From the NCBI RefSeq assembly GCF_001488575.1, contig NZ_LN831302.1:372001-436000 (forward strand): a stretch of DNA of 64,000 nucleotides, given 5' to 3'. The stretch comes from Halobacterium hubeiense (lineage in GTDB: Archaea > Halobacteriota > Halobacteria > Halobacteriales > Halobacteriaceae). A program made the position numbers and the translations under genes. The notes beneath the pieces are model-generated. The model was given only the letters and a program-made list of their open reading frames with translations. It made no database searches and was not told the origin of the DNA. This document shows, in pieces, positions 24,669 through 34,233 of this stretch (position 1 is its first letter; each line of letters begins with the position of its first letter).

Positions 24669-25973
24669 CTATGGCGACAGCCGCTGCCGGTCGCGCGGGA
24701 AGAGAACCGCTTCCCGGATGTTGTCGAGGTCGAGCATCGTCATGACGAGGCGCTCGACGCCGTACGCCCACCCGGCGTGGGGCGGCATGCCGTACTTGAA
24801 CATCTTCGTGTAGTACTCGAACTGGTCGGGGTCCAGACCCTGCTGCTTGAAGCCCTCGACGAGCGCGTCGTAGCGGTGCTCGCGCTGGCCGCCCGACACC
24901 AGTTCCATGCGCGGGTGCATCAGGTCGAAGCCCTTCGAGAGCTCGGAGTCGTCGTCGTAGTCCTGGATGTAGAACGGCTTGATCTCGCTGGGCCAGTCGG
25001 TGACGAAGTAGTGCCCGCCGACGTCGTCGCCGAGCGCCTTCTCGCCCTCCGTGGGGAGGTCGTCGCCCCAGACGAGCTGCTCGTCGAGTTCGCCGGTGGC
25101 GTTGATGCGCTCGATGGCCTCCTCGTAGGTGAGCCGCGGGAAGTCACCCGAGGGCGCCTCGAACTCGTCGGCGAGGCCGAGGAGTTCGAGTTCCTCCTGA
25201 CAGTTCTCCTCGACCGCGGAGTAGGCGGCCTTCAGCGTGCCCTCGCAGACGTCCATCGCCTCCTCGTGGTCGATGAACGCGGACTCGAAGTCGATCATCG
25301 TCGCCTCGTTGAGGTGGCGCGGCGTGTTGTGCTCCTCTGCGCGGAAGATGGGGCCGACCTCGAAGACGCGTTCGAGCCCGGAGCCCACCATCAGCTGCTT
25401 GAACAGCTGCGGGCTCTGGTTCATGAACGCCTCCTCGCCGAAGTACGTCACGGGGAACAGCTCCGTGCCGCCCTCCGTGCCGGTGGCAACGATTTTCGGC
25501 GTGTTGATCTCCGTGGAACCGACGCTCCGGAAGTACTCGCGGACCGCGCGCAGGACTTCCGCGCGAATCTCGAAGATGGCCTTCGTCTCGGGCTTGCGGG
25601 CGTCCAGCGTGCGGTTGTCCAGCCGCGTCGAGAGGTCGGCGTCGACCTTCCCGGAGGGGTCGAGGGGGAGCTGGGGGTCGGCCTCCGCCATCACTTCGAT
25701 GGAGTCGGGCGTGACCTCGACGCCGGTGGGCGCGCGCTCCTCCTCCTCGACGTCGCCGGTGACCTGGACGACGGACTCGCGCTGGACGTTGATGCCCGTC
25801 TCCACGAGCTCGTCGTCCATCTCGTCCTTCTCGAACTTGACCTGAATCTTCCCGGTCTTGTCTCGGAGGATGAGGAAGGCGATGCCACCGAGGTCGCGCA
25901 CCTCGTGGACCCAGCCAGCGACCGTCGCGTGGTCGCCCGGCTCGGCGTCCGCTGTGAACGTGCGGTCCTTCAT
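24669..25973 (-). CDS. aspS: aspartate--tRNA ligase (archaeal type)
   Basis: 434 residues. An N-terminal OB-fold anticodon domain ([27 protein letters not shown]) precedes the class II catalytic core: motif 2 [22 protein letters not shown] and motif 3 [28 protein letters not shown]. No GAD insertion is present, so it is the archaeal/eukaryotic form. Start at ATG 25973 ([14 protein letters not shown]). Whether it also charges tRNA-Asn cannot be judged here. Confidence 0.95.
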   Translation of the reverse strand: MKDRTFTADAEPGDHATVAGWVHEVRDLGGIAFLILRDKTGKIQVKFEKDEMDDELVETGINVQRESVVQVTGDVEEEERAPTGVEVTPDSIEVMAEADPQLPLDPSGKVDADLSTRLDNRTLDARKPETKAIFEIRAEVLRAVREYFRSVGSTEINTPKIVATGTEGGTELFPVTYFGEEAFMNQSPQLFKQLMVGSGLERVFEVGPIFRAEEHNTPRHLNEATMIDFESAFIDHEEAMDVCEGTLKAAYSAVEENCQEELELLGLADEFEAPSGDFPRLTYEEAIERINATGELDEQLVWGDDLPTEGEKALGDDVGGHYFVTDWPSEIKPFYIQDYDDDSELSKGFDLMHPRMELVSGGQREHRYDALVEGFKQQGLDPDQFEYYTKMFKYGMPPHAGWAYGVERLVMTMLDLDNIREAVLFPRDRQRLSP

Positions 25974-26054
25974 ACCACCCGATTCGCGAGGACCGGCCTT
26001 AAACGCCGTCATTTCCGGCGTGGCCGAACCCGGTCGCGTCCGGGGGACGAGGGC

Positions 26055-26759
26055 TCACTCGTGGGCGTCGTTGACGCCGCGAACCGTCTCCGCGACGGCC
26101 TCGACGCCCTCGTCGTGGAGCAGGTCGCCGACGACGATGGTGTCCGCGTGCTCGCCCATCTCGTAGGCGGCGTCGTAGTCGCGGATGCCGCCGCCGTAGA
26201 ACAGCGTCGCGTCGTCGAGCGCGTCCTGCGCCGCGCCGACGACCTCGGTGTCGCCCAGCGTCCCCGAGTACTCGACGTAGACGATGTCCTGGCCGAGCAT
26301 CTTCTCGGCGACCTCCGCGTACGCCGCTACCTCGTCGGCGTCGAGGTCGCAGTCGGCGTCCGTGTACTCGGCGACGCTGGCCTCGTCGTTGAGGACGACG
26401 TACGCCTCCGTGGCGGTGCGCTCCCAGTCGAGGTCGCCGATGCGGACCCACTCCTTGTGCGCGCCCGTAATCCAGAACGGGTCGCCGGCGTTCAGCACGA
26501 CCGGCACGAGGTAGCCGTCGAGGGCGTCGTCCTCGACGACGACTGCGGGATTGGACGGCTCCTGGTACAGCGGCACGTCGTGTTTCCGGCAGGCGTCGAT
26601 GACCCGCCGCATCTTCTCGGTGGTCACGTCCATTGTCCCGCCGATTTCGATGGCGTCGGTGCCCGTCCTGGCGACGTCGTCGAACGTGTCGCCGTCGGCC
26701 AGCGACTTGTCCGGGTCCACCTTGAGCACGTGGTCCCAGTCGTCCCACGGGGTAGTCAT
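26055..26759 (-). CDS. geranylgeranylglyceryl phosphate synthase
   Basis: 234 residues forming a TIM barrel. This makes the first ether bond of archaeal lipids from sn-glycerol-1-phosphate and GGPP. Signatures: [31 protein letters not shown], the phosphate site [10 protein letters not shown], and [29 protein letters not shown]. Monocistronic by spacing, between aspS and tfb. Confidence 0.93.
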   Translation of the reverse strand: MTTPWDDWDHVLKVDPDKSLADGDTFDDVARTGTDAIEIGGTMDVTTEKMRRVIDACRKHDVPLYQEPSNPAVVVEDDALDGYLVPVVLNAGDPFWITGAHKEWVRIGDLDWERTATEAYVVLNDEASVAEYTDADCDLDADEVAAYAEVAEKMLGQDIVYVEYSGTLGDTEVVGAAQDALDDATLFYGGGIRDYDAAYEMGEHADTIVVGDLLHDEGVEAVAETVRGVNDAHE

Positions 26760-26863
26760 GTGCCCCCATTAAAATGGCCCGGGCAAAACCCCTTCGATGC
26801 GGGTGGAGTGCCGCCAGCGGCGCCGCTGGGGAGGCTGAGAGCGGAACCGGAGGCGGGGACGGC

Positions 26864-27826
26864 CTAACTGTGGATGCCCATCGCCTCGATCTGCTCCTGG
26901 TAGCGGTTCCGGATGGTGACTTCCGTCACCTGCGCGACGTCCGCGACCTCGCGCTGGGTCTTCTTCTCGTTGCAGAGCAGGGACGCGGCGTAGATTGCGG
27001 CGGCCGCGTAGCCGGTCGGGGACTTGCCCGAGAGCAGTCCCTTCTCGGCGGTCGTCTCGATGATCTCGTTGGCTTTCGCCTGCACTTCCTCGGAGAGTTC
27101 GAGTTCCGAGCAGAACCGGGGCACGTACTTCTTCGGGTCGACGGGCTTCATCTCCAGTCCGAGCTCCTGAGAGATGTAGCGATACGTGCGACCGATCTCC
27201 TTGCGCTCGACCCGGGACACCTCCGAAATCTCCTCGAGGCTCCGGGGGATGCCTTCCTTCCGGCAGGCCGCGTACAGCGCGCTCGTCGCGACGCCCTCGA
27301 TGGAGCGGCCACGAATGAGGTCTTCCTTGAGCGCGCGCCGGTAGATGACCGACGCGACCTCCCGCACCGACCGCGGGACGCCGAGCGCCGACGCCATCCG
27401 GTCGATTTCCGAGAGCGCGAACTGGAGGTTGCGCTCGCCGGCGTCCTTCGTGCGGATGCGCTCCTGCCACTTCCGCAGGCGGTGCATCTGCGAGCGCTTC
27501 TTCGACGAGATGGAACGCCCGTAGGCGTCCTTGTCCTTCCAGTCGATGGTCGTCGTCAGCCCCTTGTCGTGCATCGTCTGCGTGGTCGGTGCACCGACGC
27601 GGGACTTCTCCTGTCGTTCCTGGTGGTTGAACGCGCGCCACTCCGGACCGGGGTCGATCTGCTCCTCCTCGACGACGAGGCCGCAGTCGTTGCAGACCAG
27701 CTCCGCGCGGTCCGAGCTCTTCACGAGGTTGTCAGAGCCGCACTCCGGGCACTCCCGTACGCCCTCCTCGGACTCCTCCTGCTCTGTCGCCGTTTCTCGC
27801 TCCCGCTGGCGAGTGGACCGTGTCAT
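26864..27826 (-). CDS. tfb: transcription initiation factor IIB
   Basis: 320 residues. A zinc ribbon [24 protein letters not shown] (about 25-48), the B-finger/linker [12 protein letters not shown], then two cyclin folds (about 105-200 and 205-315), each with the YAACR/YAASLL-type repeat helices. It recruits RNA polymerase to TBP-bound promoters and contacts the BRE. Haloarchaea carry several TFB paralogues; which one this is cannot be told. Confidence 0.95.
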   Translation of the reverse strand: MTRSTRQRERETATEQEESEEGVRECPECGSDNLVKSSDRAELVCNDCGLVVEEEQIDPGPEWRAFNHQERQEKSRVGAPTTQTMHDKGLTTTIDWKDKDAYGRSISSKKRSQMHRLRKWQERIRTKDAGERNLQFALSEIDRMASALGVPRSVREVASVIYRRALKEDLIRGRSIEGVATSALYAACRKEGIPRSLEEISEVSRVERKEIGRTYRYISQELGLEMKPVDPKKYVPRFCSELELSEEVQAKANEIIETTAEKGLLSGKSPTGYAAAAIYAASLLCNEKKTQREVADVAQVTEVTIRNRYQEQIEAMGIHS

Positions 27827-27830
27827 CGCA

Positions 27831-27862
27831 TTTTTATATTAGCGTTTCGCAAACGTTTAAAT
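27831..27862 (-). promoter_or_regulatory. tfb promoter region with AT-rich boxes and palindrome
   Basis: Upstream of the tfb ATG (27826), the minus strand shows TTTAAACG and TATAAAAATG boxes separated by the inverted repeat CGTTT-CGC-AAACG at 27843-27855. The distal TTTAAA is the better-placed TATA box for a start near the ATG. The palindrome could be an operator, but is short. Confidence 0.4.
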
Positions 27863-28005
27863 CCGTTGGCGGTTTGGAACCTCTCACAGACGACACAAGT
27901 AGCCGCTCGAACGCCGCTAAACCGCCGGTAGAGGGCACGAGGCGCCGCTGGACGCGCGTTCTCGGATAGTAACCCATATACGGGAGGGGAGGTGACTTCG
28001 ACTCA

Positions 28006-28602
28006 ATGCCGGTCGTAGAGTGCGACGTCGACGACGCGCGCGAACGACTCGACGCGGCGGGCGCGTCGTTCAGCGAGGGGAACTCCGAGTACGAGCGCTG
28101 GCACGCCGACCTCGGGGACGCCCACGCCGTCGCCTACGACGACAAGCTCGTCGTGCAGGGCGGTACCCCCACGGACATCACTGCCGTCGTCGAACCCGAC
28201 CGCGGCGGCCGCGTGCACGCGTACTTCGACGGCGCGAGCCGCGGCAACCCCGGTCCCGCCGCCGTCGGCTGGGTGTTGGTCTCCGGTGACGGCATCGTCG
28301 CGGAGGGTAGTGAACGCATCGGCCGCGCGACCAACAATCAGGCCGAGTACGAGGCCCTGCTCGCCGTGCTGGAGGCCGCCGCCGAGTTCGGCTTCGACGA
28401 GATCGAGATTCGCGGGGACTCCCAGCTCGTCGAGAAGCAGGTGAAGGGCGCGTGGGACACCAACGACCCCGAACTCCGGGAGAAGCGCGTCCGCGCGCGA
28501 GAACTGCTCGGCCGCTTCGAGGACTGGTCGCTGACCCACGTTCCGAGAGAGGTAAACGACCGCGCCGACGAACTAGCCAACGAAGCCCTCGACGATGACT
28601 GA
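28006..28602 (+). CDS. rnhA: ribonuclease HI
   Basis: 198 residues with an extra N-terminal region of about 65 residues, followed by the catalytic RNase H fold: YFDGASRGNPGPAAVGW (first Asp), NNQAEYEALL (Glu), RGDSQLVEKQVKG (Asp) and VNDRADELANEAL (last Asp). It removes RNA from RNA-DNA hybrids. The stop overlaps the start of the next gene by eight bases. Confidence 0.92.
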   Translation: MPVVECDVDDARERLDAAGASFSEGNSEYERWHADLGDAHAVAYDDKLVVQGGTPTDITAVVEPDRGGRVHAYFDGASRGNPGPAAVGWVLVSGDGIVAEGSERIGRATNNQAEYEALLAVLEAAAEFGFDEIEIRGDSQLVEKQVKGAWDTNDPELREKRVRARELLGRFEDWSLTHVPREVNDRADELANEALDDD

Positions 28603-29176
28603 CCTCCCCGACGACGTAGTCGACGAAGCCGAACGGCTCACTCGCCTCACCCGCGACGCCGTGGACGACGCCGCGGCCGAAGCGTACCGCGAGCGCCGCG
28701 ACGCACTGCTCGCCGACCACGGGTTCGTGCCGCGCGTCCGCGAGCGCGACGACACGCTCGTCTGTTACCCCGGCGACTGGCTCGACGACGACGGCCGCGT
28801 CCAGCTAGACGACGTCGAGGACACCGACCGCGCGGCCGAGGTGTCGCTGTCCGGCCCCGGCGAGCAGGGCGACTACGAGGCGGCCGCCGCGCGCAACGAG
28901 GAACTCGTCGAGCGCGTGCGCGAGCGCCACGGCGACGTCCACGGCGACAACGCCGCGGCGTTCGCGGAGTTCATGAACAACTACTACGCGCGCCCGATGG
29001 ACGCGGCCGACGACCGCGAGCGCGAGGAGTTTCTCGACGAGTACTTCCCGCGGAACGCGTGGCCGACCGACGAGCAGCGCGAGCGCGTCGAGGCGTCGCT
29101 GGACCTGATTTCCGAGGTCGCGGCCGAGGACGGCGACGACTCGGAATCCACCGCCGACCCCGCGCCCGAGCAGTAG
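28595..29176 (+). CDS. rnhA-linked haloarchaeal protein
   Basis: 193 residues, acidic, no membrane segments, DUF7108-like by context. Residues about 1-120 are helical with VCYPGDWLDDDGRVQLDDVEDTDRAAEVSL. A conserved-looking AAFAEFMNNYYARPMDAA follows, then FLDEYFPRNAWPTDEQRERVEASLDLI. Overlapping translation with rnhA suggests a linked role, but none is known. Confidence 0.75.
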   Translation: MTDLPDDVVDEAERLTRLTRDAVDDAAAEAYRERRDALLADHGFVPRVRERDDTLVCYPGDWLDDDGRVQLDDVEDTDRAAEVSLSGPGEQGDYEAAAARNEELVERVRERHGDVHGDNAAAFAEFMNNYYARPMDAADDREREEFLDEYFPRNAWPTDEQRERVEASLDLISEVAAEDGDDSESTADPAPEQ

Positions 29177-29230
29177 GCGGCGCTGCCGCTACGGAACTCG
29201 GCGCGTGAAAAGTTGTGTCTGGAAGAACCG

Positions 29231-29581
29231 TTAGTTCTCGGCGACGATGTCGCGGACCTGCTCCTTGCGGTCCTCGTCGGTGAGGAACTTCGAGAGCGTC
29301 CACTCGAGGTCGTCGAGGACGGCGTCGAAGCCGTCGTCGGTGAGTTCGTACTGGTTCGTGCGCTTGTCGAGCTCGGACTTCTCGACGAGGCCCTTGTTGA
29401 CGAGGTCGTCGAGGTTCGGGTAGAGCCGACCGTGGTTGACTTCCTGGCCGTAGTAGTCTTCGAGTTCGCGCTTGATAGCGAGGCCGTAGCGGGCTTCCTC
29501 GGCGAGTACGGTGAGGATGTTCTTCTGGAACGCAGTCAGGTCGCGCACGTCCGTACGTGCAGCAGGTTGTGCCTCTGACAT
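29231..29581 (-). CDS. PadR-family transcriptional regulator
   Basis: 116 residues: winged helix with LTAFQKNILTVLAEEARYGLAIKRELEDYYGQEVNHGRLYPNLDDLVNKGLVEKSELDKRTNQYELTDDG (helix-turn-helix and wing), then a short dimerising helix. Start at ATG 29581 (MSEAQPAARTDV). The promoter carries TTTAAA at 29606-29611 and an AATT-centred palindrome just upstream, shared with the divergent ppa gene. Confidence 0.9.
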   Translation of the reverse strand: MSEAQPAARTDVRDLTAFQKNILTVLAEEARYGLAIKRELEDYYGQEVNHGRLYPNLDDLVNKGLVEKSELDKRTNQYELTDDGFDAVLDDLEWTLSKFLTDEDRKEQVRDIVAEN

Positions 29582-29616
29582 AGCTAACTGGAAGGCGCGC
29601 ATACATTTAAACACTT

Positions 29617-29626
29617 CTCAATTGAG
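29617..29626. promoter_or_regulatory. CTCAATTGAG palindrome in padR-ppa divergent promoter
   Basis: A perfect 10-bp palindrome within a looser inverted repeat (AACACTT...GGAGTTT), six bases beyond the PadR TATA box. Position suits a regulator site for PadR itself or for ppa. Confidence 0.45.
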
Positions 29627-29687
29627 TGGAGTTTGCCCCGCTCGGGATGCGAAAAGCCTATTTCCGCCCGACAAACACCTGTGCGTC

Positions 29688-30221
29688 ATGGCGAACCTCT
29701 GGGAAGACCTCGAGACCGGACCGGACGCACCCGACGTGATTTACGCGGTCGTCGAGTGCCTGAAAGGCGAGCGCAACAAGTACGAGTACGACAAGGACAT
29801 CCCGGGCGTGGTGCTGGACCGCGTGCTCCACAGCAACGTCCACTACCCCTCGGACTACGGCTTCATCCCGCAGTCGTACTACGACGACGAGGACCCCTTC
29901 GACGTGCTGGTGCTCGTCGAGGACCAGACGTTCCCCGGCTGCGTCATCGAGGCGCGCCCGGTCGCCCTGATGAAGATGGACGACGACGGCGAGCAGGACG
30001 ACAAGGTCATCGCGGTGCCCGACGAGGACCCCCGCTACGACCACATCGACGACCTCGAAGACATCCCCCAGCAGGAACTCGACGAGATCGAGGAGTTCTT
30101 CGAGACGTACAAGAACCTCGAGGCGGGCAAGGAGGTCGAGACGCTGGGCTTCGAGGACGCGGCGGCGGCGAAGGACGCCATTGAGCACGCCCAAGACCTC
30201 TACGACGAGAAGTTCGCGTAA
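29688..30221 (+). CDS. ppa: inorganic pyrophosphatase
   Basis: 177 residues of family I soluble PPase, hydrolysing pyrophosphate with Mg. Signatures: EIPKGERNKYEYDK-like segment here as CLKGERNKYEYDKDI, HYPSDYGFIPQSYYDDEDPFDVLVL (metal-binding Asp cluster) and DEDPRYDHIDDLEDI. Very acidic C-terminal half. Start at ATG 29688 behind a GAAAAGCC-type sequence; upstream in-frame codons overlap the padR promoter. Confidence 0.94.
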   Translation: MANLWEDLETGPDAPDVIYAVVECLKGERNKYEYDKDIPGVVLDRVLHSNVHYPSDYGFIPQSYYDDEDPFDVLVLVEDQTFPGCVIEARPVALMKMDDDGEQDDKVIAVPDEDPRYDHIDDLEDIPQQELDEIEEFFETYKNLEAGKEVETLGFEDAAAAKDAIEHAQDLYDEKFA

Positions 30222-30354
30222 CGCGTCGCCCTGATTCTCCGCTTTTTCGCGCCGACCAGCGGCGGCGATAACCACGGGGTATCAGGCGCCGCCCGGTCGA
30301 TGTGTTATGCGCATGGGTAATTATTTCCGGTGGTGTGCCGTACTATCGAGCGTA

Positions 30355-30480
30355 ATGGCCGCCAGCCACTCACAGTTCGGCGTTCGCCACGTCACCGTCG
30401 TCCCGACGAACTTCCAGTCCGCAGACAGCGACGACGAGGACGGGACAGCCGACGCGAGCGCGACCGATCCCTCCCACTGA
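30355..30480 (+). CDS. 41-residue small protein
   Basis: ATG 30355 to TGA 30480 encodes MAASHSQFGVRHVTVVPTNF followed by an acidic tail ending in DPSH. The N-terminal half is beta-like and non-random, and composition is haloarchaeal. An AT-rich stretch (GGTAATTATTTCC) lies 30-40 bases upstream, and the next gene has its own ACTTAACG box. Function unknown; codon use and context make it a fair candidate for a real gene. Confidence 0.55.
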   Translation: MAASHSQFGVRHVTVVPTNFQSADSDDEDGTADASATDPSH

Positions 30481-30540
30481 GCCGACACCGCGGGCCGCCC
30501 GGGACAACATACTTAACGATTCACGTGGACTCTCGGCGTA

Positions 30541-31650
30541 ATGCTCCCCGAGGTCGGCACGGTCTCGACGCCCGTGCTCGCGCTCGCGGCCGGGGCTGTC
30601 GCGGTCGGCGGCGCCGGCGCCTACGCCCTCACCGCGGTGCTCCGACGCCGCCGAACCGACACCGACGACGAGAACTTCGCGCGGCTCCGCGACACCATCG
30701 CGAGCCTCGAATCCGTCGCGCTCGTCGTCCCCGAGAACCCCAGCGTCGACGCGCTCGCGGCCGCCATCGGGCTCCGCGAACTCTGCAACCAGTGGGGCGT
30801 CACCGCGCGCGTGTTCGCCGAGGACGACGTCACCAGCGACGACGCCAAGGCCTTCTGTAACCTCTTCGACGTCTCCCTCGACGTCGCCGGCAACTCCCTC
30901 GACGACTTCGACGGCGCGGTCGCCGTCGGCGGCGGCGGCACCGTCCCGTCGTTCGCCAACCGGCCGCCCGTCGTCGCCGTCGTCCGCCACCGGCCCGCGG
31001 CGGTCGACCACTCGCTGGTCCTCGACGGCGACGACGCCGGCGCCACTTCCACCATCGTCGCGCGGTTCGTCGAGCGAGCCGGTCTCACGCCCGAACAGGA
31101 CGTCGCCACCGCGCTCCTCTACGGCATCCGCGCGGGCACCCGGGAGTTCCGGCGCGTGCGCTCCCGCGAGGACTTCCGCGCCGCGACCTTCCTCCAGGAG
31201 TTCGCCGACCAGGGGACCATCGACGCGCTGCGCGCGCCCGGCATGAGCGGCGAGACGTTCGACGTCATCGGGCACGCCATCAGGAACCGGGAGCGCCGCG
31301 CGAGCTTCGCGGTCACGAACGTCGGCTCCGTCCCGTCCGTGAGCGCGCTCGAAGAGGCCGCCGACACCCTCCTCCGGCTCGACGGCGTCTCCTCGGCGGC
31401 CGCGTTCGGCGTCCACGAGGACACCGTCGTCACCGCGTGTCGCGCCGACGACGTGCGCACGAGCGCGATGGACGTCCTCTCGTCGGCGTTCGACCAGACG
31501 GACGCGCTCGGCGGCGACGCCGACACCGCGACCGCGCGCGTCCCGCTGGGGCTGTTCAGCCGCGTCAGCTCCGACCAGCAGTCCACGCTCGACGAGCTCA
31601 TCGACGCGAGCACGCGGAAGGCGCTGTTCTCGGCGTTCGAACAGGCCTGA
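30541..31650 (+). CDS. membrane-anchored DHH-like phosphoesterase, catalytic site degenerate
   Basis: 369 residues: one N-terminal helix (about 10-34), then a DHH-type Rossmann domain starting LESVALVVPENPSVDALAAAIGLRELC and a C-terminal DHHA1-like domain (ETFDVIGHAIRNRERRASFAVTNVG...). In active relatives the first motif is DxD-like with metal ligands and a DHH triad follows. Here the first reads NPSVDALA and the DHH position reads GGGGTVPS/VRHRP. Role may be binding rather than cleavage. Confidence 0.75.
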   Translation: MLPEVGTVSTPVLALAAGAVAVGGAGAYALTAVLRRRRTDTDDENFARLRDTIASLESVALVVPENPSVDALAAAIGLRELCNQWGVTARVFAEDDVTSDDAKAFCNLFDVSLDVAGNSLDDFDGAVAVGGGGTVPSFANRPPVVAVVRHRPAAVDHSLVLDGDDAGATSTIVARFVERAGLTPEQDVATALLYGIRAGTREFRRVRSREDFRAATFLQEFADQGTIDALRAPGMSGETFDVIGHAIRNRERRASFAVTNVGSVPSVSALEEAADTLLRLDGVSSAAAFGVHEDTVVTACRADDVRTSAMDVLSSAFDQTDALGGDADTATARVPLGLFSRVSSDQQSTLDELIDASTRKALFSAFEQA

Positions 31651-31653
31651 GCT

Positions 31654-31692
31654 GGCAAACGTGGCTGGTGTCGCGGACACCGGCCAGTTGCC
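31654..31692. terminator. strong hairpin after DHH-like gene
   Basis: TGGCTGGTGTC-GCG-GACACCGGCCA is an 11-bp stem with one G-T pair, extended by GGCAA/TTGCC. It lies between the DHH-like stop (31650) and the next start (31738), so a 3' end or processing signal is plausible. No T tract follows closely. Confidence 0.45.
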
Positions 31693-31737
31693 GCCGTAAG
31701 ACGAACCCTTTTGTGCGTCAGCGGCGACGCGGACTGT

Positions 31738-33084
31738 ATGGGTCTGTTCGACCGACTCCGCGGCGGCGACGGCTCGCGGGTCGCGTTCATCGGCATCGAC
31801 GGCGTCCCGTACAGCCTGATTCGGGACGAGCCCGAGACGTTCCCGAACCTCCACGACGTCATCGAATCGGGCGGCGGCGGCGCCATCGACAGCATCGTCC
31901 CGCCGGAGTCCAGCGCGTGCTGGCCGTCCCTGACGACGGGCGTCAACCCCGGCGAGACCGGCGTCTACGGGTTCCAGGACCGCGAGGTCGGCAGCTACGA
32001 CACGTACGTCCCGATGGGCCGGGACGTGCAGGCCGACCGCGTCTGGGACCGCGTGACCGACGCCGGTCGGGACGCCACCGTCCTCAACGTCCCCGTCACG
32101 TTCCCGCCCCAGCGCAACGTCCAGCGGATGGTCTCGGGGTTCCTCTCCCCGGGCATCGAGAAGGGCTCGCACCCCGAGTCGGTCGGCGACTACCTCGACT
32201 CCATCGGCTACCGCATCGACACGAACGCCAAGCTCGGCCACCAGGACGACAAGTCCGAGTTCATCGCGGACGCCCACGAGACCATCGACGCCCGACACGA
32301 GGCGTTCCTGAACTACGTCCGCGAGGACGACTGGGACCTCTTCTTCGGCGTGTTCATGACGACCGACCGCGTCAACCACTTCCTGTTCAAGGACTACGAG
32401 CAGGACGGCGAGTACAAGCAGGAGTTCCTGGAGTTCTACGAGAAGGTCGACGAGTACATCGGCGAAATCCGCGCGGAGCTGGACGACGACGTGACGCTGG
32501 TCGTCGCCTCCGACCACGGGTTCACCAGCGAGGACTACGAGGTCCACCTCAACCAGTGGCTCGAAGACGAGGGCTGGCTGTCCTTCGAGGACGAGGACCA
32601 TGACAGCCTCGAGGACATCAGCGACGACACGACGGCGTACTCGTTCATCCCAGGGCGCTTCTACGTCAACCTCGAAGACCGCGAGCCGCGCGGGAGCGTC
32701 CCCGAGTCCGAGTACGAGGACGTGCGCGCGGAACTGAAGGAGGAACTGCTCGCGCTGGAGGGGCCGGACGGCCGGCCGGTCGTCGATCGCGTCGTCCCCA
32801 AGGAGGAGGCCTTCGACGGCGCCCACGACGAGATCGCGCCCGACCTCGTCGCCATCCCGAACCACGGCTTCGACCTGAAGGCGGGCTTCTCGGGCGCCGA
32901 CGACGTGTTCAGCGTCGGCCCGCGCAACGGCATGCACTCCTTCGAGAACGCCACGCTGCTCTCAGACGCCGAGGACGTCTCCGTCCCCGAGGGCACCGAC
33001 CTCTTCGACGTCACGCCGACGCTCTTGGACCTCCTCGACGTGGAGTTCGACGCCCGCGAGTTCGACGGCGAGACGCTCGTCTAG
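31738..33084 (+). CDS. alkaline phosphatase superfamily phosphodiesterase/nucleotidase
   Basis: 448 residues, type I phosphodiesterase-like. FIGIDGVPYSLIRD gives the first metal Asp; PPESSACWPSLTTGVNPGETGVYGF contains the nucleophile region; VFMTTDRVNHFLF and VVASDHGF give later metal ligands (Asp-His). N-terminus MGLFDRLRGGDGSRVAF; no signal peptide, so likely cytoplasmic. Natural substrate unknown. Its stop overlaps the end of the convergent cetZ-like gene. Confidence 0.85.
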   Translation: MGLFDRLRGGDGSRVAFIGIDGVPYSLIRDEPETFPNLHDVIESGGGGAIDSIVPPESSACWPSLTTGVNPGETGVYGFQDREVGSYDTYVPMGRDVQADRVWDRVTDAGRDATVLNVPVTFPPQRNVQRMVSGFLSPGIEKGSHPESVGDYLDSIGYRIDTNAKLGHQDDKSEFIADAHETIDARHEAFLNYVREDDWDLFFGVFMTTDRVNHFLFKDYEQDGEYKQEFLEFYEKVDEYIGEIRAELDDDVTLVVASDHGFTSEDYEVHLNQWLEDEGWLSFEDEDHDSLEDISDDTTAYSFIPGRFYVNLEDREPRGSVPESEYEDVRAELKEELLALEGPDGRPVVDRVVPKEEAFDGAHDEIAPDLVAIPNHGFDLKAGFSGADDVFSVGPRNGMHSFENATLLSDAEDVSVPEGTDLFDVTPTLLDLLDVEFDAREFDGETLV

Positions 33085-34154
33085 AGCAGGTCGTCCAGCT
33101 CGTCGTTCTGGAAGTCCTCGGTGGCCTGCTCCTGTTCGACGGTCTCGCTTGCCTCCTTCGCGCGCTCCATGAACTGCTCGATGCGCTCGGAGCGCGAGAT
33201 ACCAGACAGCAACACCAGCACCGCGATCTTGTCCGAGTCCAGCGGGAAGTCACCGCCGCGGACCTGCATACTGCGGGTCTCCTCTTCGACCCACGACCGC
33301 GCCTTCTCGACGCCCTTCCGGGAGACGCGGTCGGCCTCCCCAGCGACGACGACTAGCGCCGCGCCCGCTTCGGTAGTCTCGGGCACGCTCATCCCCGTAA
33401 GCAGGGACTTCCGCGCGGTCGAGGTGACGACGTTGACGTTCTCGCCGGCGTCGGGGGCGGCGTCCGCGCTCGCGAACCCGACCGCGGACATGTTCCCGGA
33501 CTTGAGCGTGTTGATGACCTCGCTGGAGTCGACGACGCTCTCCCCGACGCCCTCGACGTTCTCGCCGGCGGCCAGCAGGATGCCGACGCGGCGCGCGATG
33601 CGCTCGTTGATGGCGTCGAACGCCTCGGTGACGCTCCGCCCGGTCTCGCGCCACGCGTCGTTGTCCACGAGCAGCGTCGAGTCGGCCTCCCGGACGAGCG
33701 TCTTCAGCGACCGGCCGGCGTTGGCCTGATAGATGCCGCCTTCGTCCCGGCCGGGGAGGATGCCGAGCGCGTACACGGGAATCTCGTGGACGCGCTGGAG
33801 TTCCTTCACGAGGACGGGCGCGCCGCCGGAGCCGGTGCCGCCGCCGAGGCCGGCGACGACGAAGATGGCCTCCGTCTGGGCGTCGATGACGCCGTCGAGC
33901 GCGCCGACGACCTCGCGGACGTCGCTCTGCATCACTTCCGCGCCGAGCTCGTTGTCCGCGCCGACGCCGTGGCCTTTCACGCGCTCCTGGCCGATGAGGA
34001 TGGTGTCGATGTCCAGCGGTTCGAGGTCGGCTTTCGCGGTGTTGACTGCGAGTGCGCCACGGACGGCGCCGTAGCCGGCGCGGCGGTCTTCTGCGAGGAG
34101 GGCTTCGGTGACCTTTCCGCCGGCCTGGCCGACGCCGATGAGGGCGGCTTTCAT
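33081..34154 (-). CDS. CetZ-family tubulin/FtsZ homologue
   Basis: 357 residues. The N-terminal MKAALIGVGQAGGKVTEALLAED, the tubulin G-box FVVAGLGGGTGSGGAPVLV near 98-116 and a C-terminal FtsZ-like domain identify the haloarchaeal CetZ group, GTPases involved in cell shape rather than division in characterised cases. ATG 34154 is chosen over an in-frame ATG ten codons earlier because family proteins begin with MK-A-x-IG. Convergent with the phosphodiesterase. Confidence 0.9.
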   Translation of the reverse strand: MKAALIGVGQAGGKVTEALLAEDRRAGYGAVRGALAVNTAKADLEPLDIDTILIGQERVKGHGVGADNELGAEVMQSDVREVVGALDGVIDAQTEAIFVVAGLGGGTGSGGAPVLVKELQRVHEIPVYALGILPGRDEGGIYQANAGRSLKTLVREADSTLLVDNDAWRETGRSVTEAFDAINERIARRVGILLAAGENVEGVGESVVDSSEVINTLKSGNMSAVGFASADAAPDAGENVNVVTSTARKSLLTGMSVPETTEAGAALVVVAGEADRVSRKGVEKARSWVEEETRSMQVRGGDFPLDSDKIAVLVLLSGISRSERIEQFMERAKEASETVEQEQATEDFQNDELDDLL

Positions 34155-34233
34155 ACGCCGTTCATCACGGGGGGAGAGCATCAACGTTGCGCCGTCCCGA
34201 CACTTAAACGGGAGGACGGGACCACCAACCGTC

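Noticed and set aside
24648-26867. A 739-codon plus-strand frame across aspS and the GGGP synthase gene
   Set aside because: Spans two well-supported minus-strand genes and their gap, so it is a shadow.
30370-32937. An 855-codon minus-strand frame
   Set aside because: Antisense to the DHH-like and phosphodiesterase genes; composition is typical of a shadow.
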